Assembly: GCA_963772515.1 (NCBI GenBank)
Contig: CAVYXC010000003.1
Span: 372,001-436,000, forward strand
Source of the DNA: JAFAHD01 sp963772515
GTDB taxonomy: Bacteria; Vulcanimicrobiota; Vulcanimicrobiia; Eremiobacterales; Eremiobacteraceae
DNA: 64,000 nt
Direction of reading: 5' to 3'
The notes under the pieces are model-generated. The model worked only from the letters and a program-made list of their open reading frames with translations. It was not told where the DNA came from and ran no database searches. Numbering within the stretch: position 1 is the first letter of the stretch; every line of letters starts with the position of its first letter. Below are positions 7,743 to 16,478 of this stretch, in pieces. The translations under genes and the position numbers were made by a program.

Positions 7743-9086
7743 CTACGTCTCAATGCGGGACGCGGCTGCTTCCACCGTTGCGGCCACGGCCTTGGCCAGC
7801 TGCCGGATGTGCGCTTCGTCGGGGCCTTCCACCATGATGCGTATGATCGGCTCGGTGCCGGACGGGCGTACGAGGACGCGCCCAGATCCATCCAGCGCCG
7901 CGGTGGCGGCGTCGATCGCGCGTTGCACGCGCTTGTCCGACTGCACGCGTTGCTTGTCGACCACACGGACGTTGAGCAGCACCTGCGGATAGACGCGCAT
8001 GATGCCGGCCAGCTCGTGCAGCGAGCCTGTCTTCGCGCGCAGGCTCAGCAGACGGACCGCAGTGGCGATGCCGTCGCCGGTGGTGTTCGCTTCGAAGTCG
8101 ATGATGTGGCCGGATTGCTCGCCGCCGATCCGATAGCCGCCGCGCTGCATCGCTTCGACCACGTACCGATCGCCCACCGCGGTGCGCTCCAATGCGATGC
8201 CGCTCGATGCGAGCGCCCGCTCCAAGCCGATATTGCTCATGACCGTGGCGACAATCGTGCGCTTGGGCAACGCATCCGCCGCGAGCAGCTCGCGCGCCCA
8301 GATCGCCAAGATATGATCGCCGGTCACGATGTCGCCGGCCTCGTCGACGAACAGCGCGCGATCGGCGTCCCCGTCAAAAGCCACGCCCACGCTGCCCGGA
8401 TGGCGGGCCACCGCGGCGCGCAGCGCTTCCAGATGCGTCGCTCCGCAGTCCACGTTGATGCGCCGGCCGTCCGGCTTGCAATGCAGCGGCACGACCGTAG
8501 CGCCGAGGCTCTCCAAGACCCGTGGAGCGATCGCATAGGCCGCCCCGAACGCCGCATCGACGACGACCTGCGTGCCGCGCAGCGATGCTCCGAGACCGAC
8601 GCAGTGCCGCTCGTACGCGCGCACCACGCGCTTGCGCTCCAAGATCTCGCCGACCTGCGCACCGGTCGCCCTCGGCAACGTGTCGTGAGCCGCGACAAGT
8701 GAAGCGATCTCGTCCTCGATCGCGTCGGCGAGCTTCGCGCCATCGGAAGCGAAGAACTTGAAGCCGTTGTCTTCGATCGGATTGTGCGACGCCGATATCA
8801 TCACGCCCGCTCCAGCACCGAGCTGGCGCGTCAAGTACGCCACGCCGGGCGTCGGGATGATGCCGAGCTTCCAGGCGTCGAGTCCGACCGAAGCAAGGCC
8901 GGCGCACAGCGCGGCCTCGAGCATCGGGCCCGACATGCGCGTGTCGCGGCCGACGAGAACCGGGCGTTGAGCCCCGTGCCGTACGAGCACAAAGCCGCCG
9001 GCGCGGCCAAGCGCGAACGCAAGCTCCGGGGTCAGAAACTCATTCGCGACCCCGCGCACGCCGTCCGTGCCGAACAAACCGTTCAT
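7743..9086 (-). CDS. glmM: Phosphoglucosamine mutase
   Basis: 447 residues. Converts glucosamine-6-P to glucosamine-1-P on the route to UDP-GlcNAc for peptidoglycan and LPS. It starts LFGTDGVRG. The phosphoserine loop is MISASHNPIEDNG (~100-112), the metal loop FDGDADRALFVD, the sugar loop GGEQSGHII, and the phosphate loop VRPSGTEPIIR near the C-terminus. ATG 9086 is fixed by this conserved N-terminus; the open frame extends upstream through the neighbouring gene but without homology. It overlaps the upstream gene by 4 bases. Confidence 0.96.
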   Translation of the reverse strand: MNGLFGTDGVRGVANEFLTPELAFALGRAGGFVLVRHGAQRPVLVGRDTRMSGPMLEAALCAGLASVGLDAWKLGIIPTPGVAYLTRQLGAGAGVMISASHNPIEDNGFKFFASDGAKLADAIEDEIASLVAAHDTLPRATGAQVGEILERKRVVRAYERHCVGLGASLRGTQVVVDAAFGAAYAIAPRVLESLGATVVPLHCKPDGRRINVDCGATHLEALRAAVARHPGSVGVAFDGDADRALFVDEAGDIVTGDHILAIWARELLAADALPKRTIVATVMSNIGLERALASSGIALERTAVGDRYVVEAMQRGGYRIGGEQSGHIIDFEANTTGDGIATAVRLLSLRAKTGSLHELAGIMRVYPQVLLNVRVVDKQRVQSDKRVQRAIDAATAALDGSGRVLVRPSGTEPIIRIMVEGPDEAHIRQLAKAVAATVEAAASRIET

Positions 9087-9901
9087 CGCTGGGGCCGCGC
9101 TACGTGCGTCTCGATGATCTGCGACGGCATCGCGGGCAGCGGCATCCGGGCGGCGAGGGTGCCGAGCAGTGCGTCGAGCGGGATGTGCGAGAGCAGAACG
9201 GTCTCGCCGACGCTGCCCCCATAGCGGGCCGCTTCGATATCGACGATCTCCAGCGCGCGGGTCAGCGGCGACTTGGCGACGTCGCTGCACTCGATCAGCA
9301 GGAACGGTGCACCCGAGCGCGCGCTGATGCCGGGGTAGACTCCGATGTGCAGCAGGCCGCCGCGCGGCCCGCCGGTCGCATCACAGATACGCGATAGTCC
9401 CTCTGGGGCCACGCCGTGCAACGATGCTTTGAGCCATATCGTCGGCGCCCCGAACTCCACCACGACGCCGCGGTTTCGTGCGCCCGGCCGTCGATGCGCC
9501 GCATCCGTGCGCGCGATTGCGAAGCCGTCGACGCGCAGGACGAACGGCCGCTCCGCCACCCATTGCGATGCCGGCACATTGCGTCGAGCCGAGTAGACGG
9601 ATGAATCAAGCGCCTCGCCCAGCTTCGCGCACAGCGCCTGTTCCTCGAGGCGCTCTTCCGCCGATGAGAGATCGAAGAAATAGACGCGCGCTTCACCGTC
9701 TGCTCGCAACGCTGCCGCGGCCCCCACGGCTGCTTCGGCAATGCCGTTGACCGACGCATCCCACACCGCGCAATCCATGTCGAGATCCACGTACGCGAGC
9801 AGCATCTGGCCCCCACGCGCGGCGAGCGCGTCCGCGACCGCATCCACCGTTAGCGCGGATGGCGCAGGCGACGCCAACACTCGTAGAAACGATGCGTTCA
9901 C
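9083..9901 (-). CDS. Divergent glutamate formiminotransferase-like protein
   Basis: 272 residues, GTG start. The C-terminal third follows the folate-dependent formiminotransferase pattern: GAPTIWLKASL, RICDATGGPRGGLLHIG, LLIECSDVAKSPLTRALEIVDIEAARYGG, then a final LLSHIPLDALLG, where typical enzymes have EAARYG ... SEIVGLIP. The N-terminal part keeps the repeating AVADAL ... AEAAVGAAAALR helix. The usual histidine-rich loop (HRGEHPRIGA type) is missing. It is translationally coupled (4-base overlap) to glmM. I infer a member or relative of the FTCD fold that has lost or changed activity; the true role is unknown. Confidence 0.45.
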   Translation of the reverse strand: MNASFLRVLASPAPSALTVDAVADALAARGGQMLLAYVDLDMDCAVWDASVNGIAEAAVGAAAALRADGEARVYFFDLSSAEERLEEQALCAKLGEALDSSVYSARRNVPASQWVAERPFVLRVDGFAIARTDAAHRRPGARNRGVVVEFGAPTIWLKASLHGVAPEGLSRICDATGGPRGGLLHIGVYPGISARSGAPFLLIECSDVAKSPLTRALEIVDIEAARYGGSVGETVLLSHIPLDALLGTLAARMPLPAMPSQIIETHVARPQR

Positions 9902-9945
9902 AGCGACGTTTTCATCACGGACACGTCATGTCCCCGCGAGCGTCC

Positions 9946-9975
9946 TTGCTCCGGCTGCGCCTTTCGTGCTATGAT
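9946..9975 (+). promoter_or_regulatory. Predicted sigma-70-type promoter for rpsT
   Basis: TTGCTC (9946-9951) and TATGAT (9970-9975) are separated by 18 bases. They lie 38 bases upstream of the rpsT start, in the divergent gap between the formiminotransferase-like gene and rpsT. A GAGGAG ribosome site follows at 9998-10003. Confidence 0.6.
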
Positions 9976-10013
9976 TTAGCGTCTTTTGCAATCAACTGAG
10001 GAGATATAGCCAC

Positions 10014-10262
10014 TTGCCCAACATCAGATCAGCCAAGAAATGGACGCGCGCCTCGGAGCAACGCCGCAAGCGCAACCTTGCGGTCAAGAGCACGCTCAAA
10101 TCGTCGTTCAAAAAGGCCGTTGACGAACCGACGCCGGAAGCCGTGAAGGCGGCTGTTTCGGCGCACGATAAAGCCGCTGCGCGCGGCATCATCCACAAGA
10201 ACAAGGCCAACCGCAAGAAGTCGCGCTTGGCCAAACGCACGGCGGCCGCTAAAAAACGCTGA
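10014..10262 (+). CDS. rpsT: 30S ribosomal protein S20
   Basis: 82 residues, very basic. It opens PNIRSAKKWTRASEQRRKRN and continues with the helical KSSFKKAV ... AHDKAAARGIIHKNKANRKKSRL, the classic S20 pattern (family N-terminus is ANIKSAKKR). S20 binds 16S rRNA helices 9 and 44. The start is TTG 10014 with GAGGAG ten bases upstream; rpsT commonly uses a weak start codon, which allows autogenous control. Preceded by a good promoter and followed after 2 bases by a secreted-protein gene. Confidence 0.95.
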   Translation: MPNIRSAKKWTRASEQRRKRNLAVKSTLKSSFKKAVDEPTPEAVKAAVSAHDKAAARGIIHKNKANRKKSRLAKRTAAAKKR

Positions 10263-10264
10263 AC

Positions 10265-11032
10265 GTGCGCGCCGTAGGCGTCGTCCTGCTCGCCTTGGCG
10301 ATGCTCGTTCCCGCGTTGGCGAACGCAGCGCTCAATGGTACGGTGCCCGGCGGCGGCCAGCCGACACCGGCACCAAACGCGTCGGGGCCCCTGCCAGGCG
10401 GCAAATCGACAAGTCCGTTCTCTACTCCAGAGCCGCCAGGAACGCCCGGCCCGATCGGCAACGGTTTCGTGATCCTCGGCTACGACAGCGCCGCCGCGTC
10501 GGGTGGCATCATCCCGCTTCGCGAGGCGACCGCCGCGCCGCCATCTCCGTTCCCCGCGTCCAACTCGTCTGGTTTTTTCGCCGAGATCGCTGGACGGCTC
10601 TCCAAGACGTACGCCGCGACGCTGCGTTTCCATGACTACGTCGTCCACGGCGCTGACATGCCGGTCGTCGACTTGAGCGAAGGCGCGCTGTGGTACCAGC
10701 CGGGCGGCGGGGTCTTCGCGCTTGGTCTCGGTTACGGCTCATGGCAGCGTTCGACGAGCACCACATCGGCCAATGGCGCCGGAATCGGCGCGGCGCTGCT
10801 CCCCGACACCCGCCGCCCGATTTCGCCCTACGCAAGTTTCGTCTACTATCCGTCCGCGACGACGCTGGGAACGACGGCGAGCATCAGTGCGGCGCAAGCC
10901 GGGGTGATGCTGCGCCCCGGCAGATCGGGCGTGCTGGTGCAGCTCGGCTACGATTACATCGGCTATCCGAATCAGAGCCTCTCGCCGTCATCGCTGAGCG
11001 GTCTCCAGTTCGGCGTGGGCGTTCGCTTCTAG
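10265..11032 (+). CDS. Predicted secreted outer-membrane beta-barrel protein
   Basis: 255 residues, GTG start. A Sec signal peptide (VVLLALAMLVPALANA) is followed by a Pro/Gly/Ser-rich linker to about residue 60. The remainder alternates polar and hydrophobic residues in strand-length blocks (GFFAEIAGRLS, YAATLRFHDYVVH, GVFALGLGYGSW, PYASFVYYPS, GVLVQLGYDYIGY) and ends GLQFGVGVRF. A C-terminal Phe is the usual BamA recognition signal, so an 8- or 10-strand barrel is likely. No named family is recognised. It follows rpsT by 2 bases and converges on priA with a 4-base overlap. Confidence 0.65.
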   Translation: MRAVGVVLLALAMLVPALANAALNGTVPGGGQPTPAPNASGPLPGGKSTSPFSTPEPPGTPGPIGNGFVILGYDSAAASGGIIPLREATAAPPSPFPASNSSGFFAEIAGRLSKTYAATLRFHDYVVHGADMPVVDLSEGALWYQPGGGVFALGLGYGSWQRSTSTTSANGAGIGAALLPDTRRPISPYASFVYYPSATTLGTTASISAAQAGVMLRPGRSGVLVQLGYDYIGYPNQSLSPSSLSGLQFGVGVRF

Positions 11033-13419
11033 CGCGGATCGACGACGATCGTCACGCGCGCCTCTGGCCTGCGTCGCATGCCTTGCACGTGCGCGCACGC
11101 GCGCAGCAACGCTTCTTCCGATTCCGCTTTGAGCGCGATGCGCACGCGGTACTCGCCGCGCGCTTTGGGCATCGGATCCGGCGCAGGCCCGAGCGTCTCC
11201 ACCTCGGGCGAACGTTCGCGCAAGCTAGCGGCGACCTGCGCGGCGCACTCGGTCACCGCCGCGAGATCGACGCCGGACACTCCGACGTACGCGAGCCTGC
11301 CGAACGGCGGATAGTGAAGTTCGCGCCGTAAGCCCAGCTCCTTTGCGGCGAACGCGTCGTAGTCGTGCATCGCCGCCAGCCGCACGGCGTAATGCTGCGG
11401 CGTGTATGTCTGCACCACGACGCGGCTGCCGGGCGCGGCGCGGCCGGCGCGACCAGCCACTTGCGTCAGCAGCGCAAAAGTGCGCTCGGCGGCGCGGAAA
11501 TCCGGCCTGTTCAAGTCCAGATCCGCAGAGACGACGCCAACGACGGTGACCGTCGGGAAGTCCAACCCCTTCGCGATCATCTGCGTGCCGACCAGCACGT
11601 TGGCGTTACCGCCGAACGAATCGAGCAGCCGCGCGTGCGCGCCGCGGCCGCTGGTCGTATCCGAATCCATGCGCACGATCCTCGCCTCCGGCAGCAGCTG
11701 CTCGATCTCTTCCTCGACGCGTTGCGTGCCGAAACCATACGGGCGCAGATCCGGCGCGTTGCATTTGGGGCACGCGGCCGGCACGCGGTAGCCGTCGCCG
11801 CAGATGTGGCAGCGCAACGACTGGTCGGCGGTGTGCAAGACGAGCGATACGGCGCACCGCTTGCAGCGCGGCGCGAAGCCGCACGCGCGGCACAACAGCA
11901 GTCCGGCGTAACCCCGCCGGTTCACGAAGAGCAGGACCTTCTCGCCCCGCGAGATCGCGCGCTCCATGGCGTCGAGCAGCGCCGGGCCGATCGAGCGGCC
12001 CTTTGCGGCTCCACCCTGGCCCGTCATATCGACGATCTCCACCGGCGGCAGCGGCGCAGCCGTCGCTCGCGCGCGCATCGGCACATAGCTGATCGCGCCC
12101 GACATCGCCTCCTGGTACGTCTCAAGACTCGGCGTCGCGCTGCCGAGCACGACGACCCCGCGTGCCGCTCGCATGCGTTCGCGTGCGACTGTTGCAGCGT
12201 CGTAGCGCGGTGCGACGTCTTGTTTGTAGGACGGCTCGTGTTCTTCGTCGACGACGATGAGCGCCAGCGCGGGGAGCGGAGCGAACACCGCAGAGCGCGC
12301 GCCGACGACGACGTCGATGCTGCCGGCCGCCGCGTCCTCCCACACCCGCGCGCGGTCGCCGGCTGACAGGCCGCTGTGCAGCACGCCGACGCGCGAGCCG
12401 AACAGCGCGGTGAAACGCCTGGCCGTCTGCGGGGTCAGGGCGATCTCCGGCACGAGCACGATCGCGCGGCCGCCGCGGCCGCGCACGCGATCGACCAGCC
12501 GCGAGTAGACGAACGTCTTGCCCGAACCAGTCACGCCGTGCAGCAGTGCGACCCCGCCGCCGGCGCGCGCGAGCGCATCGATCCCTTCGATGGCGCGGCG
12601 TTGCTCGTCCGTCGGCGTGAACGCCGGCGCGCCCGCGTGCGGCGCGTTGGGCGCGCTGCGTTCCTCTTCTTCTATTCTGATGACGCCGGCACGCGCGGCG
12701 CGGACGATTGCTTGCGCGGACGCGCCTGCCCGGCGGCGCGCCTCGGAAAGCGCCAAGCGCCCGCCGTGCTCGGACAGCGCCGCTGCGAGCCGCTGCTGGA
12801 CGGCGCCCTTGACCGCCGCGGCATCCACGAGCACCGCCGTCGACGGCCGCGGCGCCGGTCGCGTGGCTTTTCGCCCCTGCTCCGAGGCACGCGCGACGAT
12901 TCCTCGGCGGGCCAGGGCCGACAATTCCGCCCCGATGCGGACCGCGCTCGCGCGCAGCCTTGCGCGCGTCGCCGCACGCGCGGCCGCGAGCGTGCTGAAC
13001 GGCTTGTCGCCGAACGCCTTGTGGAGTGCGGCGCCCAATCGGTCACCTGCCTGCGGGGACTTCACGAACGCATACGTCGAGCGGTCCGCGCCGGCCAGCG
13101 CGCGCGGCGCGACCGCGCTAAGCGCTTCGCGAAACGTACATGCGTAGCGCCTGCGCAGCCACGCCGCCAGCCCGACCGCCTCGGCGCCGAAATGCGCCGC
13201 CGTACCGTCCACCGCGGCGATCGGCTTGAGCTCGCCGTTTCCGCCCGGCACCGCAAGCGGCGGACTGACCACCCAACCGCCGACGATGCGTCCGCCGAAG
13301 GGGACGCGCACTCGCGCGCCCAGCGCCGGCGGATCCGCGCCGGCGAGGTATGTGTAGGCTCTATCGACCTGAGATGATGGGACGTCGACGACGACGTCCA
13401 CGCAGACTACATCGCTCAC
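11029..13419 (-). CDS. priA: Primosomal protein N' (replication restart helicase PriA)
   Basis: 796 residues, GTG start immediately after the aroB stop. Order: 3' DNA-binding domain (residues 1-~110), Walker A GVTGSGKT (~295-302), DEEH box in VVDEEHEPSYKQ (~390-400), a two-zinc insertion with eight cysteines (pairs CRAC, CKRC, CHIC, CPKC), then the second helicase lobe (VLVGTQMIAKGLDFP; QVAGRAGRA). It reloads DnaB at stalled forks. It is somewhat longer than Escherichia coli PriA because of an Ala/Arg-rich spacer (~150-260). It ends the long minus-strand pil-aro block. Confidence 0.95.
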   Translation of the reverse strand: MSDVVCVDVVVDVPSSQVDRAYTYLAGADPPALGARVRVPFGGRIVGGWVVSPPLAVPGGNGELKPIAAVDGTAAHFGAEAVGLAAWLRRRYACTFREALSAVAPRALAGADRSTYAFVKSPQAGDRLGAALHKAFGDKPFSTLAAARAATRARLRASAVRIGAELSALARRGIVARASEQGRKATRPAPRPSTAVLVDAAAVKGAVQQRLAAALSEHGGRLALSEARRRAGASAQAIVRAARAGVIRIEEEERSAPNAPHAGAPAFTPTDEQRRAIEGIDALARAGGGVALLHGVTGSGKTFVYSRLVDRVRGRGGRAIVLVPEIALTPQTARRFTALFGSRVGVLHSGLSAGDRARVWEDAAAGSIDVVVGARSAVFAPLPALALIVVDEEHEPSYKQDVAPRYDAATVARERMRAARGVVVLGSATPSLETYQEAMSGAISYVPMRARATAAPLPPVEIVDMTGQGGAAKGRSIGPALLDAMERAISRGEKVLLFVNRRGYAGLLLCRACGFAPRCKRCAVSLVLHTADQSLRCHICGDGYRVPAACPKCNAPDLRPYGFGTQRVEEEIEQLLPEARIVRMDSDTTSGRGAHARLLDSFGGNANVLVGTQMIAKGLDFPTVTVVGVVSADLDLNRPDFRAAERTFALLTQVAGRAGRAAPGSRVVVQTYTPQHYAVRLAAMHDYDAFAAKELGLRRELHYPPFGRLAYVGVSGVDLAAVTECAAQVAASLRERSPEVETLGPAPDPMPKARGEYRVRIALKAESEEALLRACAHVQGMRRRPEARVTIVVDPR

Positions 13420-14505
13420 TCACGCGAGTTCTTCGGCCAGCGGCGGCCGCGAGCATTGTCGGATGACGGCGCGGACGAGCTTTTCGGGAACCGCGACGCC
13501 GGTCGCAACCCGGCCGATGCGCTCGGGCAGCACGAACCGCAGCTCGCCGGCGCGGCGCTTCTTATCGATCGCAAGCGCGCGCATGACGGCTGTCGGCTGG
13601 ACCTTGCCGTCGTGCAGCGGCAGCCGCGCCAGCGCGAGGCTGCGCATGGCCCGCGCGTGCTCGCGCGCCGAGAAAAGCCCGGTCTTCAGCGCCAACAGCC
13701 CTACGCCGCGCAGCCCGATCGCGACCGCCTCTCCATGTGCGAGCCGGCCACGGGCCGCGTGTTCGAGCGCATGGCCGATCGTATGCCCCAGATTGAGCGC
13801 CGCGCGAACGTCGCGTTCGCGCGGATCGGCCGCCACGAGGGCGATTTTCACGCGGGCGGCGCGCACGATTGCCTCGCGCCACAGACCTGTATCGTCGGGT
13901 CCGTCGGCGATCGCGTCAGCCACGTCCAGCAACCCTGGATCGCCGATGATCGAGGCCTTGATGATCTCCGCCATGCCGGTGGCGCGCTCGCGCCGCGGCA
14001 AGGTCGCCAGCGAAGCCAGGTCCGCCAGCACGACGCGCGGCGGCCAAAACGCCCCCGCAAGATTCTTGCCCTCGGGCAGGTCGATGGCGGTCTTGCCCCC
14101 GATGGCGGCGTCCGCCATGCTTAAGACTGTCGTCGGGACGGCTGCCCACGGGATGCCGCGCATGAACGTCGCTGCAGCAAAGCCCGCGAGGTCCGTCACG
14201 GTGCCGCCACCGACTGCGAGCAGCGTCGTGGCGCGATCCGCGCGCTTCTCGACGAGCCAGCGCCACAGGCCCGCGAGCGCACGCGTGGATTTGCAGCGCT
14301 CGCCGCCCCGAATCGGCAATTCGCCGGCGACCTGGAGACCTGCGCGTCGCAGCGCCCGCACTAGGGACTTCGCTCGCTCGCGCACGTGTTCGTCGAAGAC
14401 GATCACGATCGGCCCGCTCCCTGCAAGCGCGCCTGCGATTCGAACGCTCGCATCGTCGCTCACGATGACGGCGTAGGGCAATCCGTCGAGGACTATGTCG
14501 CTCAT
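13420..14505 (-). CDS. aroB: 3-dehydroquinate synthase
   Basis: 361 residues. Second step of the shikimate pathway: DAHP to 3-dehydroquinate with NAD and a divalent metal. Motifs: LLAVGGGTVTDLAGFAAATF, VPTTVLSMADAAIGGKTAID, LPEGKNLAGAFWPP, metal ligands in GMAEIIKASII, and NLGHTIGHALEH with the later HGEAVAIG. The ATG overlaps the aroK stop by 4 bases and the stop abuts priA. Grouped with aroK as in many bacteria, but here downstream of pilus genes. Confidence 0.95.
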   Translation of the reverse strand: MSDIVLDGLPYAVIVSDDASVRIAGALAGSGPIVIVFDEHVRERAKSLVRALRRAGLQVAGELPIRGGERCKSTRALAGLWRWLVEKRADRATTLLAVGGGTVTDLAGFAAATFMRGIPWAAVPTTVLSMADAAIGGKTAIDLPEGKNLAGAFWPPRVVLADLASLATLPRRERATGMAEIIKASIIGDPGLLDVADAIADGPDDTGLWREAIVRAARVKIALVAADPRERDVRAALNLGHTIGHALEHAARGRLAHGEAVAIGLRGVGLLALKTGLFSAREHARAMRSLALARLPLHDGKVQPTAVMRALAIDKKRRAGELRFVLPERIGRVATGVAVPEKLVRAVIRQCSRPPLAEELA

Positions 14506-15026
14506 CGGCGTCCACCGCGCGGCTCGCTGCGCTCGCGATACCAGCGCGCGATCGCGCCGGCGACCTTCCCCGGGCTCGCGCCCTCTGCATTGATGCTCAA
14601 GTCATTGTCCGCATACGCGGTCGCGCGTTGCTCGAGCAACGCCGCGATGCGTCCAAGATCCGGCGCTTCGCCGAGCAACGGCCGGTGCGTCCGATGCGCC
14701 ACGCGGGCGTGCGCCGCTTCCGGCGATACGGCGAGATGCACGACCAGGCAGCGACGGCGCAGCAGCGCCCGGTTGCGCGGATCGAGCACGGCGCCGCCCC
14801 CGACTGCGATGACGAATCCGTCGGTTGCGCACAAGCGCTCGAGCGCCTCGCGCTCGTGAGCGCGAAAACGCGCTTCGCCTTCCTTCGCGAAGATCTCGGC
14901 GATCGGGCCATGCACGCGCGCGATCTCGGCATCGCTGTCTGCGAAGCCCATGCCGATCATGCGCGCCAGGCGCCGCCCGACGGTCGTCTTGCCGGCGCCC
15001 ATGAAGCCCGTGAGCGCGAGGTTCAT
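14502..15026 (-). CDS. aroK: Shikimate kinase
   Basis: 174 residues. Phosphorylates shikimate at the 3-OH. It starts NLALTGFMGAGKTTVGRRLA (P-loop), then FADSDAEIAR (shikimate Asp; the usual pattern is DxD), FRAHEREALERL, VIAVGGGAVLDPRN (Gly-rich shikimate loop) and the lid RTHRPLL. ATG 15026 is set by the P-loop position; a longer open frame back to 15368 runs antisense to the next gene and is spurious. It sits 7 bases after the BsuPI-domain gene. Confidence 0.94.
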   Translation of the reverse strand: MNLALTGFMGAGKTTVGRRLARMIGMGFADSDAEIARVHGPIAEIFAKEGEARFRAHEREALERLCATDGFVIAVGGGAVLDPRNRALLRRRCLVVHLAVSPEAAHARVAHRTHRPLLGEAPDLGRIAALLEQRATAYADNDLSINAEGASPGKVAGAIARWYRERSEPRGGRR

Positions 15027-15033
15027 GCGCTCG

Positions 15034-15618
15034 CTACAGCGGCTTTTGTATGCGGATCGGGAACGTCGCGCCGTAGAACTTGGCGAGGACGCGGTAATCG
15101 CCCGGAGGCGCGCCTTCGTCGCCGGACTGCTTGAAAGTCCACAGCGCGGTGAACACTTTGGTCTCGCCCGGCTTGAACAGCAGGCTTGTCGGCTTGTGCG
15201 AGATGTTATGGAAGTAAGACGAGCGCCAGACCTCCAGCGGAAACACGAACAGGCCGCCGAGGAACGAGGCGACCCGGCGCGTGATGAACTCGCATTGCAA
15301 CGACGTCGGGAAGTCGAGCGTGTCCGGCAGCGGCGAGGCATTGGTGATGGCGAGACGGAGTTCGACAATGCCCTCGGGAGGCAGCGACGAGAGCGGGTGC
15401 TGCGTCACCGGATCGAGCACCTCGAAGTCGTAGGTGAAGCCCTGCGGCAGCTGCGGCGGCGTCTTGCGCAGCAGCTGGACGACCTCGGGCGGAACGACCG
15501 GTTCGCCGACCGCTTCGCGCGTGATCGCCGCCAGGGCGAGCACGAAGAGCAGCGCCACCAGAATGACGGTCAGCGTGAATTGGAGCGTCGAGAATGGTCT
15601 CTTGCGCTTAGCGTACAC
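15034..15618 (-). CDS. Membrane-anchored BsuPI-domain (intracellular proteinase inhibitor-like) protein
   Basis: 194 residues from GTG 15618. A basic start (YAKRKRPFSTL) and one transmembrane helix (FTLTVILVALLFVLALAAI) are followed by a ~110-residue immunoglobulin-like domain. Its features match BsuPI: GIVELRLAITNASPLPDTLDF, VWRSSYFHN, LLFKPGETKVFTALWTF and APPGDYRVLAKFYG. The founding Bacillus protein inhibits a protease inside the cell; here the domain should lie outside the inner membrane. It is embedded between a TPR gene and aroK. A regulatory or structural role at the envelope is inference. The start is uncertain; other in-frame starts lie further upstream. Confidence 0.65.
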   Translation of the reverse strand: MYAKRKRPFSTLQFTLTVILVALLFVLALAAITREAVGEPVVPPEVVQLLRKTPPQLPQGFTYDFEVLDPVTQHPLSSLPPEGIVELRLAITNASPLPDTLDFPTSLQCEFITRRVASFLGGLFVFPLEVWRSSYFHNISHKPTSLLFKPGETKVFTALWTFKQSGDEGAPPGDYRVLAKFYGATFPIRIQKPL

Positions 15619-15677
15619 TAGGGAACGGACTTCTCGCGGCCGCCCGTCGAGTCCCGCAACGCCGGCATCGCTTCCTT

Positions 15678-16478
15678 TCAGCCCGCCTTGGAACGCGGCT
15701 GTTTGTCGGTCAGCTCGTCCATGAGCAGGACGGCGACCTGCTCGGCCAACTCTGGGTCGACGACGCGCAGGCCCTGCCACGCCTCATCGTCGTGCGGATC
15801 CATCTCGAGGATACGCGTATACAGACTGACCAGACGGTGCTTCATATCGTCGCGCGAGGGCGCGAGTTGGAGGATCTCACGGCAGGCCGAGACCTCCAGC
15901 GACAGCTTCTCCAGCGCCCGGTACATCAACACCAGGCGGTCGAGCACGGCGACCAGCCCGTCGTCGCCGATGTTGCGCAGCAAGGCAGCGTGCTGGGTCG
16001 CGGCCTCAAGCGATTCCGGCATGAGCTCTGCGATGCGCCCCGCGGCCCGCGACGCTTCGACGATGTCGCCTTCCGCGATGCTGCGGTCGATCGCCCGGCG
16101 CAGCCGATCGGTCGCAAGGTTCGTCTTGCCCGCCGCGACGTAGAGCTGCGCCAGCGCCTGCAGCGACTGCGAGTCGGGCGTGCCCAGCTTGAGAAGCTCT
16201 TCGTATTCGCCGATGGCGTCGCCGACCCGGTGTGCGCGTGCCAGCATGGCGGCAAGCATACCGCGCAATTCGCGTTGCTGGTGCGATGCGGCGTCCGAGC
16301 GCTGCCCGGGCGCGGCCAGCGCATCGCTGAGCATCGTGATCGCTTCGTCGGGCTTGTTTTCGGCTTCGAGCGCGCGCGCCGCGTCGGCATACAGCGGCAG
16401 CGCCTCGGCTAGTCCTTTGCGGCGCTGGCGCTCCTGGGCTTTCTTGCGCAGCTCGGCAGCGCCGGTACGTCGCCCCAT
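15678..16478 (-). CDS. TPR-repeat protein (pil-aro block, 266 aa)
   Basis: A helical, Ala/Leu/Arg-rich protein with about six TPR-like units (GLAEALPLYADAARALEAEN; VGDAIGEYEELLKLGTPD; SLQALAQLYVAAGKTNLA; KLSLEVSACREILQLAP). No signal peptide or membrane segment, so probably cytoplasmic. ATG 16478 overlaps the TGA of the upstream TPR gene by one base (TGATG), implying translational coupling; the GTG at 16481 is the alternative. The two TPR proteins are encoded as a unit and may form a complex. The partner and function are not known. Confidence 0.75.
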   Translation of the reverse strand: MGRRTGAAELRKKAQERQRRKGLAEALPLYADAARALEAENKPDEAITMLSDALAAPGQRSDAASHQQRELRGMLAAMLARAHRVGDAIGEYEELLKLGTPDSQSLQALAQLYVAAGKTNLATDRLRRAIDRSIAEGDIVEASRAAGRIAELMPESLEAATQHAALLRNIGDDGLVAVLDRLVLMYRALEKLSLEVSACREILQLAPSRDDMKHRLVSLYTRILEMDPHDDEAWQGLRVVDPELAEQVAVLLMDELTDKQPRSKAG

